Origin: Hyphomicrobiales bacterium
GTDB taxonomy: Bacteria; Pseudomonadota; Alphaproteobacteria; Rhizobiales; Xanthobacteraceae
NCBI GenBank assembly: GCA_019075925.1
Contig: JAGXAC010000007.1
Span: 1 to 42,383, forward strand
Length of the DNA stretch: 42,383 nt
Direction: 5' to 3'
Part shown: piece by piece, positions 7,475 through 15,570 of the stretch
How the letters are laid out: each line of letters starts with the position of its first letter
Numbering within the stretch: position 1 is the stretch's first letter
Made by a program: the position numbers and the translations under genes
Notes under the pieces: generated by a model
Databases searched by the model: none
Seen by the model: the letters and a program-made list of their open reading frames with translations, nothing else
What the model was told of the DNA's origin: nothing

Positions 7475-8728
7475 GTGGCTCAAGTCGTCAAGCGGCCAAA
7501 GCGAAAAAATCCGGTCGAGCGGACCCGATTGCCGACTTTGCCGCCGGCAACCCGCAGCAGAGTGGCGCTCGGCCTCACGGCGGCGGCTGCACGGGGACGG
7601 TTCGAGCTGCAGGTTTGTCGGGACTGCGGCGCGGTGCAATATCCGCCGCGCGAAGTCTGCCGAATCTGCCTGTCGCAACGGTTGTTCTGGCGGCGGCAGG
7701 ACGGCATGGGCGAACTGATCAGCGACACCACGCTGCACGCCGCCCAGGAATTGTTCTTTCGCGAGCGGCTACCGTGGCGGATCGGCGATGTCCGGCTCGA
7801 TTCCGGCGTGAATGTGATTGCGTATGTGCACCACAACGTCGGCGCGCCACCCTGCCGGATACGGATCGAGGCTGCGCTCGATCGGTCCGGGCAGGCGGCG
7901 CTCGTCGCGATGCCCGAACGCGGGAGGCCTGCATTGTCCGACGATCCAAAGCTGCGTGAAATGACCTGCAATCCGCGTGCGCGCAAAATCTTGGTCACCG
8001 ACGGCAAGTCGGCCGTTGGGCAGGCGGTCGCACGCGCACTTGCGGCGGCCGGCGCCGATCTGATCTGGATCGGCATGGCCGAACCGTGGAAGAAGTCCGC
8101 CGGATTCGATGCCTTGCGTGAGTTGCCGCAGGCTAAAGTCGTGCCGCTCGACGTCACCGACAGCCGCTCGGTGCGCGAACTCGCCGGCGAGATCGGTGGC
8201 AAGGTCGATATTCTCGTCAACACCAGCGATTGCCATCGCGCCTTCTCGCTGGCGGCCAGGCGCGGCGTCGAGACCGCACAGTTGGAGATGGACGTCAATT
8301 ATTTCGGCCTCTTGCGCCTCGCGCAGGAATTTGCGCCGACGCTGAAGGCGCGCGCCGCCGACGGCGATGCCAACGCCATCGCCTGGGTCAACGTGTTGTC
8401 GGTCTTCGCGCTCTCGAACTATCCGCCGCATGGCACCTACTCGGCTTCCAAGGCCGCGGCCTGGTCGCTGTCGCAAAACCTGCGCGCCGATTTGCGGCCG
8501 GCGGGCGTGCGCGTCATCAATCTGTTTCCCGGCCCGGTCGATGACGAATGGGATCAGCTTGAAATGCCGCCGAAGCTTTCGCCCGCCGCGCTTGCCGCGG
8601 CCCTCGTCCAGTCGCTGCAAGGCTCGGTGGAGGACGTTTACCCCGGCGACGTGGCGCAAGACTGGCTTGCGCGGAATCTGGAAAGCCCGAAGACGCTCGA
8701 GCGCGAACTCGGCGAGTTCGATCGATGA
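7475..8728 (+). CDS. DUF35 zinc-ribbon/OB-fold domain fused to an SDR domain
   Basis: Two-domain protein of 417 residues from GTG 7475, chosen because GAGGTGA lies just upstream; an in-frame ATG at 7454 would add seven residues and has no visible ribosome site. Residues 40-155 are a DUF35 domain: a rubredoxin-like zinc ribbon with Cys48, Cys51, Cys62 and Cys65 (CRDCG, CRIC), then an OB-fold. Residues about 170-400 are an SDR: the cofactor loop is degenerate (VTDGKSAVG, with Asp for the first Gly), NNAG is changed to VNTSDC, but YSASK (Tyr322, Lys326) is intact. DUF35 proteins partner thiolase-fold enzymes; here the partner lies just upstream. The SDR half may act on the product or be structural. 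Confidence 0.85.
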   Translation: MAQVVKRPKRKNPVERTRLPTLPPATRSRVALGLTAAAARGRFELQVCRDCGAVQYPPREVCRICLSQRLFWRRQDGMGELISDTTLHAAQELFFRERLPWRIGDVRLDSGVNVIAYVHHNVGAPPCRIRIEAALDRSGQAALVAMPERGRPALSDDPKLREMTCNPRARKILVTDGKSAVGQAVARALAAAGADLIWIGMAEPWKKSAGFDALRELPQAKVVPLDVTDSRSVRELAGEIGGKVDILVNTSDCHRAFSLAARRGVETAQLEMDVNYFGLLRLAQEFAPTLKARAADGDANAIAWVNVLSVFALSNYPPHGTYSASKAAAWSLSQNLRADLRPAGVRVINLFPGPVDDEWDQLEMPPKLSPAALAAALVQSLQGSVEDVYPGDVAQDWLARNLESPKTLERELGEFDR

Positions 8729-9573
8729 AAACAACAAAAACGAAACTCACACGCAGGAAGAGCGCCGCGAAAGCGAACGTGCGCACGCCCGCCGCGCCCA
8801 CGCGCGGCGATTTAGGCGCCCTCCTGGTCTCGGGGAACTTCCGTCTCGTCGATCTGACCCAGACGCTGTCGCCGGACTTTCCGACGATCGTGCTGCCGCC
8901 CGAATTCGGCCAATGCCGCCCGTTCCGCATGGAGGAAGTATCGCGCTACGACGAGCGGGGGCCGGGCTGGTATTGGAACAATGTCAGTTTCGGCGAGCAT
9001 AGCGGAACGCATTTTGACGCGCCGATCCATTGGATTTCCGGGCGCGACCTGCCGAACAATTCGGTCGATACGCTGCCGATCGCGCATTTCATCGCCCCTG
9101 CCTGCGTGATTGATTGCAGCGCGCAGGCGAAGGCCGATGCGGATTTTCTCCTGACCGCCGCTTTGGTGAAGCGCTGGGAGCAACGGCACAGCCGCATTCC
9201 GGCCGGCGCCTGGGTGTTGATGCGCACCGACTGGTCGAAACGCAACGACCCGGTCGCTTACCAGAATCTCGACGACACCGGCCAGCATACGCCCGGTCCC
9301 GATCCCGACTGCGTGCGTTTTCTGGTCAACGAGCGCGACGTACTCGGTTTCGGCACCGAGACTATCGGTACTGATGCCGGCCAGGCCGCACACTTTGCGC
9401 CACCCTACCCGTGTCATTATTACATGCACGGCGCCGGCAAATACGGGTTGCAATGCCTGTGCAATCTCGACCTGTTGCCGGCGACCGGCGCGCTGATCGT
9501 GGCGGCACCGCTAAAAATCTTGCAGGGCAGCGGCAGTCCATTGCGTGTTTTTGCTATTGTGCCCGCCGAGTAA
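8725..9573 (+). CDS. Cyclase family (kynurenine-formamidase-like) metal hydrolase
   Basis: 282-residue member of the cyclase family (PF04199), metal-dependent hydrolases that open cyclic or N-formyl amides and related substrates. The metal-site signature HSGTHFDAPIH is at residues 92-102. The start of the domain reads VDLTQTLSPDFP, and AWVLMRTDWSKR and the later FGTETIGTDAG are also family-like. An Arg/Lys/Ala-rich N-terminal stretch of about 35 residues precedes the domain; it is too polar for a signal peptide. The ATG overlaps the preceding stop (ATGA). The neighbouring SDRs and thiolase-fold protein suggest ring or amide hydrolysis of the imported compound. Substrate not identifiable. Confidence 0.9.
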   Translation: MKTTKTKLTRRKSAAKANVRTPAAPTRGDLGALLVSGNFRLVDLTQTLSPDFPTIVLPPEFGQCRPFRMEEVSRYDERGPGWYWNNVSFGEHSGTHFDAPIHWISGRDLPNNSVDTLPIAHFIAPACVIDCSAQAKADADFLLTAALVKRWEQRHSRIPAGAWVLMRTDWSKRNDPVAYQNLDDTGQHTPGPDPDCVRFLVNERDVLGFGTETIGTDAGQAAHFAPPYPCHYYMHGAGKYGLQCLCNLDLLPATGALIVAAPLKILQGSGSPLRVFAIVPAE

Positions 9574-9588
9574 GAACAAGGAGCGCGA

Positions 9589-10341
9589 ATGAACGTCTAC
9601 GATCTGAAGGACCGGGTGGCTATTGTCACCGGCGGCGCACAGGGCATCGGGCTTGCAGTCGCAAACCGCGTTCTCGCCTCCGGCGGCAAGGTCGGCATTT
9701 GGGACCGCGACAAGGCGCTGCTCGACGAAACGGTCAAGCGGCTCGGCAAGCCCGACGTCGTGCATGGTTTGCCGGTCGACATCGCCGATCTCGCGGCGGT
9801 CGAAGCCGCCACCAAATCGACCATCGGGCATTTCGGCAAGATCGACATTCTGATCAACAATGCGGCAATCGTCGGCCCAAACGCCAACACCTGGGAATAT
9901 CCGCCCGATGCCTTTCGTGACGTCGTCAATGTCGGCTTGATCGGTACGTTTTATTGCTGCCGCACCGTCGTACCCAGCATGATCGCGGCAAATTACGGCC
10001 GCATCGTCAACATCGCCTCGGTGGCCGGCAAGGAAGGCAACCCGAAAGCGCCGGCCTATAGCTCGATGAAAGCTGCCGTAATCGCACTGACCAAATCGCT
10101 CGGCAAGGAACTCGCAAGCTACAATATTGGCGTTAATTGCGTCACGCCGGCGGTCGCCAAGACCACGCTCGCCATGAGCCAGGCGCCGGATTTCCTGGCG
10201 ATGATCGTGTCGAAAATCCCGCGCGGCCGCATGCTCGAACTCGAAGAAGCCGCCTCGATGATCTGCTTTCTCGCCAGCGCTGAAAATTCCTTTACCACCG
10301 GTGCCGCCTTCGATCTGTCCGGCGGGCGGGCGACTTACTGA
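9589..10341 (+). CDS. SDR-family oxidoreductase (3-oxoacyl-ACP-reductase-like)
   Basis: A complete classical SDR of 250 residues. The cofactor loop TGGAQGIG is at 15-22, DILINNAA follows in mid protein, the Ser is in VNIASVAGKEG, and the catalytic pair is in AYSSMKAA. The end TTGAAFDLSGGRATY is normal for the family. An AAGGAG ribosome site sits upstream of ATG 9589, 15 nt after the cyclase gene, so it is a late gene of the same operon. Probable role: NAD(P)-dependent oxidation or reduction of a hydroxy/keto intermediate; the family is too broad to say more. Confidence 0.92.
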   Translation: MNVYDLKDRVAIVTGGAQGIGLAVANRVLASGGKVGIWDRDKALLDETVKRLGKPDVVHGLPVDIADLAAVEAATKSTIGHFGKIDILINNAAIVGPNANTWEYPPDAFRDVVNVGLIGTFYCCRTVVPSMIAANYGRIVNIASVAGKEGNPKAPAYSSMKAAVIALTKSLGKELASYNIGVNCVTPAVAKTTLAMSQAPDFLAMIVSKIPRGRMLELEEAASMICFLASAENSFTTGAAFDLSGGRATY

Positions 10342-10361
10342 CGCGCTCCGGGGTCATCCGA

Positions 10362-11000
10362 ATGATGAAGCTCTATTACTCGCCCGGCGCCTGCTCGCTC
10401 GCTCCGCATATCACGCTGGAGGAAGTCGGCGGCCGTTTCGAGCTGTCGCGCGTCGATCTTGCGTCGGGGCAGCAAAACAGCGCGGAATACCTCCGCATCA
10501 ACCCCAAGGCCCGCGTACCGGCGCTCGCCGACGGCGAATGGGTGCTGACCGAAGTGCCGGCGATCCTGCGCTACATCGCGGCGCGACATCCGGCGGCCGG
10601 ACTGTGGCCGTGGGATCCGCGCGAGGAAGCGCGCTGCGCGGAATGGCTCAACTGGCTGTCGTCGACAGTTCAGCCCGCTTTCGTCCATGTGCGCCGCGCC
10701 GCCCGCTTCGCGTCCGATCCGCGCGCGATCGACGACGTGGCGGCGACCGGCAAGAAGAACGCCTACGATCTATGGAAAGCGGTCGATGCGAAGATCGGCG
10801 CCGGACCATGGGCACTGGGCGAACGCTATAGCGTCGCCGACGCTCTGCTCGCGGTCTACTGGCATTGGGGCCGCGGGCCGGTGCTCGGCTTCGATATGGC
10901 CGGCGATTTCCCGAACTGGACCGCGCATGCACGCCGCCTTGCCGCGCGGCCCGCCGTGCAGAAGGCATTTGCGGCGGAGGGGCTGCAGTTGCCGACGTAA
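10362..11000 (+). CDS. Glutathione S-transferase, beta-class-like
   Basis: 212-residue cytosolic GST. The N-terminal thioredoxin-fold half starts MMKLYYSPGACSLAPHITL, the hallmark opening of bacterial beta-class enzymes, where Cys11 of this motif normally contacts glutathione. NPKARVPALADGEWVLTEVPAIL contains the cis-Pro and glutathione-binding Glu region. The helical C-terminal half ends with RYSVADALLAVYWHW, the conserved N-capping segment. Two adjacent ATG codons (10362, 10365) could start it; the ribosome site is weak. It is the last gene of the plus-strand operon, 20 nt after an SDR, and is followed at once by the second dispersed repeat. It may detoxify or conjugate an electrophilic intermediate. 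Confidence 0.93.
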   Translation: MMKLYYSPGACSLAPHITLEEVGGRFELSRVDLASGQQNSAEYLRINPKARVPALADGEWVLTEVPAILRYIAARHPAAGLWPWDPREEARCAEWLNWLSSTVQPAFVHVRRAARFASDPRAIDDVAATGKKNAYDLWKAVDAKIGAGPWALGERYSVADALLAVYWHWGRGPVLGFDMAGDFPNWTAHARRLAARPAVQKAFAAEGLQLPT

Positions 11001-11002
11001 TT

Positions 11003-11076
11003 CGTCATTGCGAGCGCAGCGAAGCAATCCAATTTTGATGTGGATTGCTTCGTCGCTTCCACTCCTCGCAATGACG
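11003..11076. repeat. Dispersed palindromic repeat, copy 2
   Basis: Second copy of the repeat at 1361-1444, inverted relative to copy 1. The outer ends are CGTCATTGCGAG and CTCGCAATGACG; the inner arms are GCGAAGCAATCCA and TGGATTGCTTCGTCGC with an eight-base centre. It lies exactly between two converging gene ends (11000 and 11079), as copy 1 does, and could serve as a two-way transcription end. Confidence 0.82.
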
Positions 11077-11078
11077 CG

Positions 11079-12674
11079 CTAACGCAGCGCCGCGATCACC
11101 TCGTCCGCCTTCGTCACCGCAGCGACGTTGGTAAGCGCATACTGCACCGAGGCACGGTGCCAATCGGCATTCATGGTCGAGCAGCAATCTTCCGGCACGA
11201 CAACGAAATAGCCCTTGTCGGCAGCGGTGCGGCTGGTGTGCTCGACCGACATGTTGGTCCACGCACCGGTGTTGATCAGCGTATCGCGGCCGCCCGAGCG
11301 CAATACGATTTCGAGGTTGCTGCCTTCGAAAGCGCTCATGCGGATCTTCTCGACGATATGATCGCCGGGCTGCGGCTCAAGCCCCGGCGCGGGCGCCGCG
11401 CCCCAGGTGCCGCGCACCATCGCTTTGGAATCGACAAGGCCTTCGAACAGCGGCGCGTTCAAGGTGACGCCGGGCGCGCCGGGATCCACCACAAACCAGA
11501 CGTGGATGATCATCACGCCTCGCGAGCGGCAGACATCGGCGAGGCGGCGGATGTTTTCGACGACGTTCTGCTCGCGCGCATGCTGCGGCGCGCCGGATGA
11601 GGCAAACGCCCCGCCGTCCATCATCACGTCGTTCTGCATGTCCTGGATGATGAGCGCGCAGCGCGACGGATCGAGCCGCAGTCCGCCCGCCCCGGAACCG
11701 GCGCTGGCGCGCTCCGGCTGCGACAACGACACCGATGACGATGCGCCGGAGGCCGCGCCCGTTGAAGATGCCGTCATGAACGGCTCCGTGTGCGGGCCGA
11801 TTTTGGTGCGCACCGCGTACAGCGAATGGGTCGCGCACATAAACAACGTGCGCCAGTCCGACTTGCCCCAATGCAGATTGGCGACTAGCTCCGGCACCTT
11901 GACCTTGCCGACGAGCGCGCCCGAACGCGAGTAGACCCATACGCCACCCGGCGCCGTGACCCAGACGTTGCCGGCACTGTCGCATTTCATGCCGTCGGGC
12001 ACGCCGGCCTCCAGCTCCGAACGAATGCCGGAAGCGAAAATGCGGTCCGGACCGAGGCTGCCGTCGGCATTGACCTCGAAGGCGCGAATGAGACACCGCA
12101 CGGTGTCGTTGACGTAGAGGATTTTCTCGTCCGGCGAGAAACACAGGCCGTTTGGCTGTTCGAACAGATTGCGGTCGACCACGAGCTGCGGCATCCCGCC
12201 GCCCGGCGGCACGCGATAGACGCCCTGAAAGCCGAGTTGGCGCGGTCGCTCGACACCATAAACCGGCATGCGCCCGTACCACGGATCGGAAAAATAGATT
12301 GAACCGTCGGAGCGCACGCACACGTCGTTCGGAGAATTCAGCTCCTTGCCCTCGAAGTGCGAGGCAATTACCTCGCGGTGGCCGCCGCGCTCACGAATCA
12401 GGCTCGACGTAGCGTGCTCGCAGACAATGAGCCCGAGGTTGGCGTCATACGTCATGCCGTTGCATTTGTTCGACGGTTTCATGACTTCGCGCACGCCGCC
12501 TCGTTCGTCCCAGCGCCGCCGCACGTCGGCCGGCATATCGGAGAACAAAAGGTACTGATCGCGCGGATGCCAGATCGGACCTTCGGTGAAGGTGAAGCCG
12601 CCGGCGACCCGCTCCACCGGCGCGTCGAGGTCGATCAGATCGGTAAATTCGCGTCGTTGCGCGGTATGGCTCAT
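11079..12674 (-). CDS. SMP-30/gluconolactonase domain fused to isochorismatase-fold domain
   Basis: 531 residues, two catalytic folds in one chain. Residues 1-300 are an SMP-30/gluconolactonase beta-propeller: TEGPIWHP (metal-site Glu31), NSPNDVCV, QPNGLCFSPDE and VPDGMKCDSAGNVWV carry the metal ligands of calcium- or zinc-dependent lactonases. A low-complexity Ala/Ser/Gly linker (about 300-332) follows. Residues 333-531 are a cysteine-hydrolase/isochorismatase fold: IIQDMQND (Asp345), VEKIRMSAFEGSNLE (Lys443) and GAWTNMSVEHTSR, where Ser476 replaces the nucleophilic Cys. GGAGGAGG precedes ATG 12674. It is the last gene of the long minus-strand unit. A lactone-opening step fits; amidase activity of the second half is uncertain. 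Confidence 0.9.
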   Translation of the reverse strand: MSHTAQRREFTDLIDLDAPVERVAGGFTFTEGPIWHPRDQYLLFSDMPADVRRRWDERGGVREVMKPSNKCNGMTYDANLGLIVCEHATSSLIRERGGHREVIASHFEGKELNSPNDVCVRSDGSIYFSDPWYGRMPVYGVERPRQLGFQGVYRVPPGGGMPQLVVDRNLFEQPNGLCFSPDEKILYVNDTVRCLIRAFEVNADGSLGPDRIFASGIRSELEAGVPDGMKCDSAGNVWVTAPGGVWVYSRSGALVGKVKVPELVANLHWGKSDWRTLFMCATHSLYAVRTKIGPHTEPFMTASSTGAASGASSSVSLSQPERASAGSGAGGLRLDPSRCALIIQDMQNDVMMDGGAFASSGAPQHAREQNVVENIRRLADVCRSRGVMIIHVWFVVDPGAPGVTLNAPLFEGLVDSKAMVRGTWGAAPAPGLEPQPGDHIVEKIRMSAFEGSNLEIVLRSGGRDTLINTGAWTNMSVEHTSRTAADKGYFVVVPEDCCSTMNADWHRASVQYALTNVAAVTKADEVIAALR

Positions 12675-12692
12675 CGGTCGCCTCCTCCCCGC

Positions 12693-13541
12693 TTACGCCG
12701 GGAACCAATTGCGTCGCGGTAGCGATTGTACGATCGGGCCGGGCACCTGATCGCGCAAACGGCCGACAACCTGACCGCCCTCGACCAAAGCGGGGAAGTC
12801 GTGGATCGGTAGCACGAAGCGCGAGCGCGCCATGACCTTCTTGATCGCGGCCTTCTCCTGCCGCTTGGTCGTGCTGTGATTACCGGTGACGCGCGGTTCC
12901 ATGTCGCTAAGCTCGTGGAAAGGCTCGACCAGCTGGTCGTTGAAATCGTAGATCACGTCGCCGCAGATGGTCGCGTCACCCTCGGCGGTCTTGACGATCA
13001 CGTTCATCGAACCTTCGGTGTGACCGCCGGCCACCTCGCAAATCACGCCCGGCATCAGCTCGATCGGTCCCGACAGCTCGAGGTCGAGCAAGCGCAGCGC
13101 GCCCTTGGTGTGCAACCGGTCGATCAGATGCTTGATGTCGACCGCCGGATATTGTGGATGCATCAAGCCGGAAACCGAATGTTCAAGCTCCCGCCGGTTG
13201 ATGACCGCGGCCGTGTTCATCGGAAACAGGTCGTCCTTGCCGGCGTGGTCGATGTGCAGATGCGTGTGCAGCACATAGCGCACGTCGCCGAGCTTGAGAC
13301 CGTGCTTCTTGAGCTGGTTCTCGATCATCGTCTCGTGCGATTGCATGCCGCGCATGCCGAGCGTTTCCATGATCTGGTTCGACCGATAGCCGGTATCGAT
13401 TACGATCGGCCAGGTGCCGCCGAGCACCAGAAAGCCGAGCACCGGCACCCGCCGCGTGCGCCCGCAGTCGCGTCCGAGCACGAGAAAGCTGGATTCTAGT
13501 TCGATATCGCCGTAGTCGAGCACTTTGATTTCTAACGCCAT
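12693..13541 (-). CDS. Metallo-beta-lactamase-fold hydrolase, N-acyl-homoserine-lactonase-like
   Basis: 282 residues from ATG 13541, chosen for the GGGAGGG ribosome site just upstream; a start 13 codons earlier would overlap the neighbouring gene region without benefit. The metal-binding motif HTHLHIDHAG supplies His94, His96, Asp98 and His99, and later GGHTEGSMN and ICGDVIYDFND supply further ligands, giving a two-metal site. Length, spacing and the segment PIVIDTGYR resemble AHL lactonases of the AttM/AiiA group, but many such proteins hydrolyse other lactones. Beside the SMP-30 domain gene it more plausibly acts in catabolism than in quorum quenching. Confidence 0.88.
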   Translation of the reverse strand: MALEIKVLDYGDIELESSFLVLGRDCGRTRRVPVLGFLVLGGTWPIVIDTGYRSNQIMETLGMRGMQSHETMIENQLKKHGLKLGDVRYVLHTHLHIDHAGKDDLFPMNTAAVINRRELEHSVSGLMHPQYPAVDIKHLIDRLHTKGALRLLDLELSGPIELMPGVICEVAGGHTEGSMNVIVKTAEGDATICGDVIYDFNDQLVEPFHELSDMEPRVTGNHSTTKRQEKAAIKKVMARSRFVLPIHDFPALVEGGQVVGRLRDQVPGPIVQSLPRRNWFPA

Positions 13542-13576
13542 GCTACCCTCCCCGTTGTCGGGGCATTGCCCCTTTT

Positions 13577-14464
13577 TCAATCCAGTCGATAAACCCTCAC
13601 CGCAGTGTCGTGCAGAGCCGCGCTCTCAATCTTAGCGCCGAGCGGTTCGACCGCGGCACGAAACGCCGCTACGAGCGGCGCATACCCGGTCCACAATTTC
13701 TCAACCGGGAAATTCGAGCCAAACAGGCAACGGTCAGCGCCGAAGATCGCGACAGTCTCGCGCACGACCGCAGCGATATGCTGCGGATCGTTCTTGTGGA
13801 TGAAGGTGCCAAGCGCGGAGAGCTTCGACACCATGTTGGGACGGGCCGCGAGCTTGCGCATGCCTGCCCGCCACTTATCCCAGCCGGCAGGCGACAAATC
13901 CTCCAGCATGCCGGCGTGTTGCAGGATGAACGTTACTCTCGGTGCACTCTCCGCAAGTTCGGCGGCACCATCCATCTGTCCGGTAAAGACCTGAAGATCG
14001 AAGCTCCAGCCGTAATCGGCGAGCTTGGCGACGTTCTTTTGCAAAACCCGGTCGCGCGCCAGATCGGGTCCGGAGGCGAAGCGGTATTGCGGATTCTCAT
14101 GCCACTGCAGTTGCATGCGCAAACCGCGCATGCCGCGATATTTGGTCAGCCGGTCAAGCTGCGGCCGCACGTCCGGCGCCAGAAAATCCGCATAGCCGAC
14201 AATCGCCTGCGGGAACCCGGTCTCGTCGGCGGCCTGCTGTACGTAGGCAACTTCATCTTCGAAACGATCCTTGGCCCAGTTCGCCTGCACGTAAACGGAT
14301 TTGACCACGTCACTGTCGGCGATGTCGGACAGGAATTCGCCGATCAAATAATCGCGCCGGATTGCTTCGTAGGGTCCGAAGATACGCGGCTGCATCGGCC
14401 CATCGAGCCACGGCAGGTCCTTTCGCCGCCAGATATGATGATGCGCGTCGACGATCGGTGTCAT
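13577..14464 (-). CDS. Amidohydrolase family (amidohydrolase_2) TIM-barrel protein
   Basis: 295 residues from ATG 14464, which overlaps the stop of the upstream CoxE-like gene (ATGA). The longer open frame upstream is out-of-frame CoxE sequence. The N-terminus PIVDAHHHIW carries the HxH metal motif of the amidohydrolase superfamily; QHAGM and the late FGSNFPVEKLW are typical of the amidohydrolase_2 branch, which contains lactonases such as L-fuconolactonase and 2-pyrone-4,6-dicarboxylate lactonase and also decarboxylases. It lies between hydroxylase maturation genes and two further lactonase-like genes, pointing to opening of a lactone or lactam made by the hydroxylase. Exact reaction unknown. 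Confidence 0.9.
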   Translation of the reverse strand: MTPIVDAHHHIWRRKDLPWLDGPMQPRIFGPYEAIRRDYLIGEFLSDIADSDVVKSVYVQANWAKDRFEDEVAYVQQAADETGFPQAIVGYADFLAPDVRPQLDRLTKYRGMRGLRMQLQWHENPQYRFASGPDLARDRVLQKNVAKLADYGWSFDLQVFTGQMDGAAELAESAPRVTFILQHAGMLEDLSPAGWDKWRAGMRKLAARPNMVSKLSALGTFIHKNDPQHIAAVVRETVAIFGADRCLFGSNFPVEKLWTGYAPLVAAFRAAVEPLGAKIESAALHDTAVRVYRLD

Positions 14465-15570
14465 GCGGCCTCGCTCGCCAGACCAAGCACACTGTCGCAG
14501 ATGGCCTCGATCGAACCGCCATCGCCGAGTTTGTCGAGGAACGGCCGCTCCGCCATCAATCCCGCGGTACGTGCCTCGAAACCGGGATCGTCGGCGAGCG
14601 GCGTGAGCCACACGATCCGCCAGGCAAGCCGGGCCAACCGCGCGATCGCATCCGCCATGGCGGCCGGGTCGCCGCGTTCGAGGCCGTCGGAAAGCACGAT
14701 CAGGGCCGCGCTGCGCGCCAGCGCCGCATAACGCGGCACCGCCAGAAAGGCGTTGAGCGCGTCGCCGATGCGCGTGCCGCCATCCCAGTCCGCGACCAGA
14801 AGGGAGGCGCTAGCCAGCGCCTGCTCTCGGTTACGCAGCCGCAGCGGCCGCGAGATGCGCGTAAGCCGCGTTCCCATGGTGAAGACTTCGACCGACGCCG
14901 CGGCGCGAGTCAACGCGTGCGCAAACGCCAAATGCGCTTGCGTGCGCTCCTTCATCGAGCCGGAAACGTCGATCAGCACGACAATGCGCCGCTGCCTGAG
15001 CCGACGCCGACGATGGCGTAAATGAATGAATTCGCCGGCGTTGCGCATGGCGTCGCGAAACATGCGGCGAACATCGGTCGCGGTGCCGCCACGTCCCGAC
15101 CGCCAGCGATAGCCACGCCGGCGCGGCACGCGGTTCGGCAATTCGCGGGCAAAGCGGCGCAACGTCTCGCCCTCGCCGCCCGGGCTGAGGTGACGCGCGG
15201 TGAGCCGCTCGGCGGTGGTCGCTTGCGCGCCGGATTCACGCGTCTCGTCGCCGAACAGCGGTTCCGGGCCGACGGCGGAATCCTCGGCCGCGCGAATCGG
15301 TTCATCCTCGCTCGGGGCAACCTCCTGAATAACGTCATGCTTGCCGAGAAAATGCGCGTCGAACAACGCATCAAAGTCGGCGAAGCGCTCCGGCGGCGGC
15401 GCCAGCGTCGCGTGCGCGGCGCGGCGAATATCGTCGATGCTGTTCGGCCCCAGAAGCTCGATCGAAGCCAGCCAAGCCATAGTCTGCTCAGGCGCGATGG
15501 CGAAGCCGGCGCGGCGCAGCAGCGCGGAAAATTCGACAAAGTGCGCGATCGGACGCGTCAGGTCGTTCAC
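14461..15570 (-). CDS. CoxE-like VWA-domain protein, molybdenum hydroxylase maturation
   Basis: 369 residues from GTG 15570, which overlaps the stop of the CoxD-like gene (GTGA); a longer frame upstream is only a shadow of that gene. The N-terminal part (VNDLTRPIAHFVEFSALLRR) and the Arg-rich middle (about 139-195) are CoxE-like, and the C-terminal von Willebrand A domain contains the MIDAS motif DVSGSM at 201-206, with SDGLERG later. In carbon monoxide dehydrogenase systems CoxD and CoxE work together in post-translational assembly of the active-site metal centre. Position directly after CoxD and the hydroxylase subunits supports the same role here. Confidence 0.9.
   Translation of the reverse strand: MNDLTRPIAHFVEFSALLRRAGFAIAPEQTMAWLASIELLGPNSIDDIRRAAHATLAPPPERFADFDALFDAHFLGKHDVIQEVAPSEDEPIRAAEDSAVGPEPLFGDETRESGAQATTAERLTARHLSPGGEGETLRRFARELPNRVPRRRGYRWRSGRGGTATDVRRMFRDAMRNAGEFIHLRHRRRRLRQRRIVVLIDVSGSMKERTQAHLAFAHALTRAAASVEVFTMGTRLTRISRPLRLRNREQALASASLLVADWDGGTRIGDALNAFLAVPRYAALARSAALIVLSDGLERGDPAAMADAIARLARLAWRIVWLTPLADDPGFEARTAGLMAERPFLDKLGDGGSIEAICDSVLGLASEAA

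Noticed and set aside
12693-13541. Dedicated quorum-quenching enzyme
   Set aside because: The fold and motif fit AHL lactonases, but no LuxI/LuxR gene is in the window and two other lactonase-like genes flank it, so a catabolic role is more plausible.
13610-14731. 373-codon open frame on the plus strand
   Set aside because: Antisense to the amidohydrolase and CoxE-like genes, no family motif, explained by codon bias.
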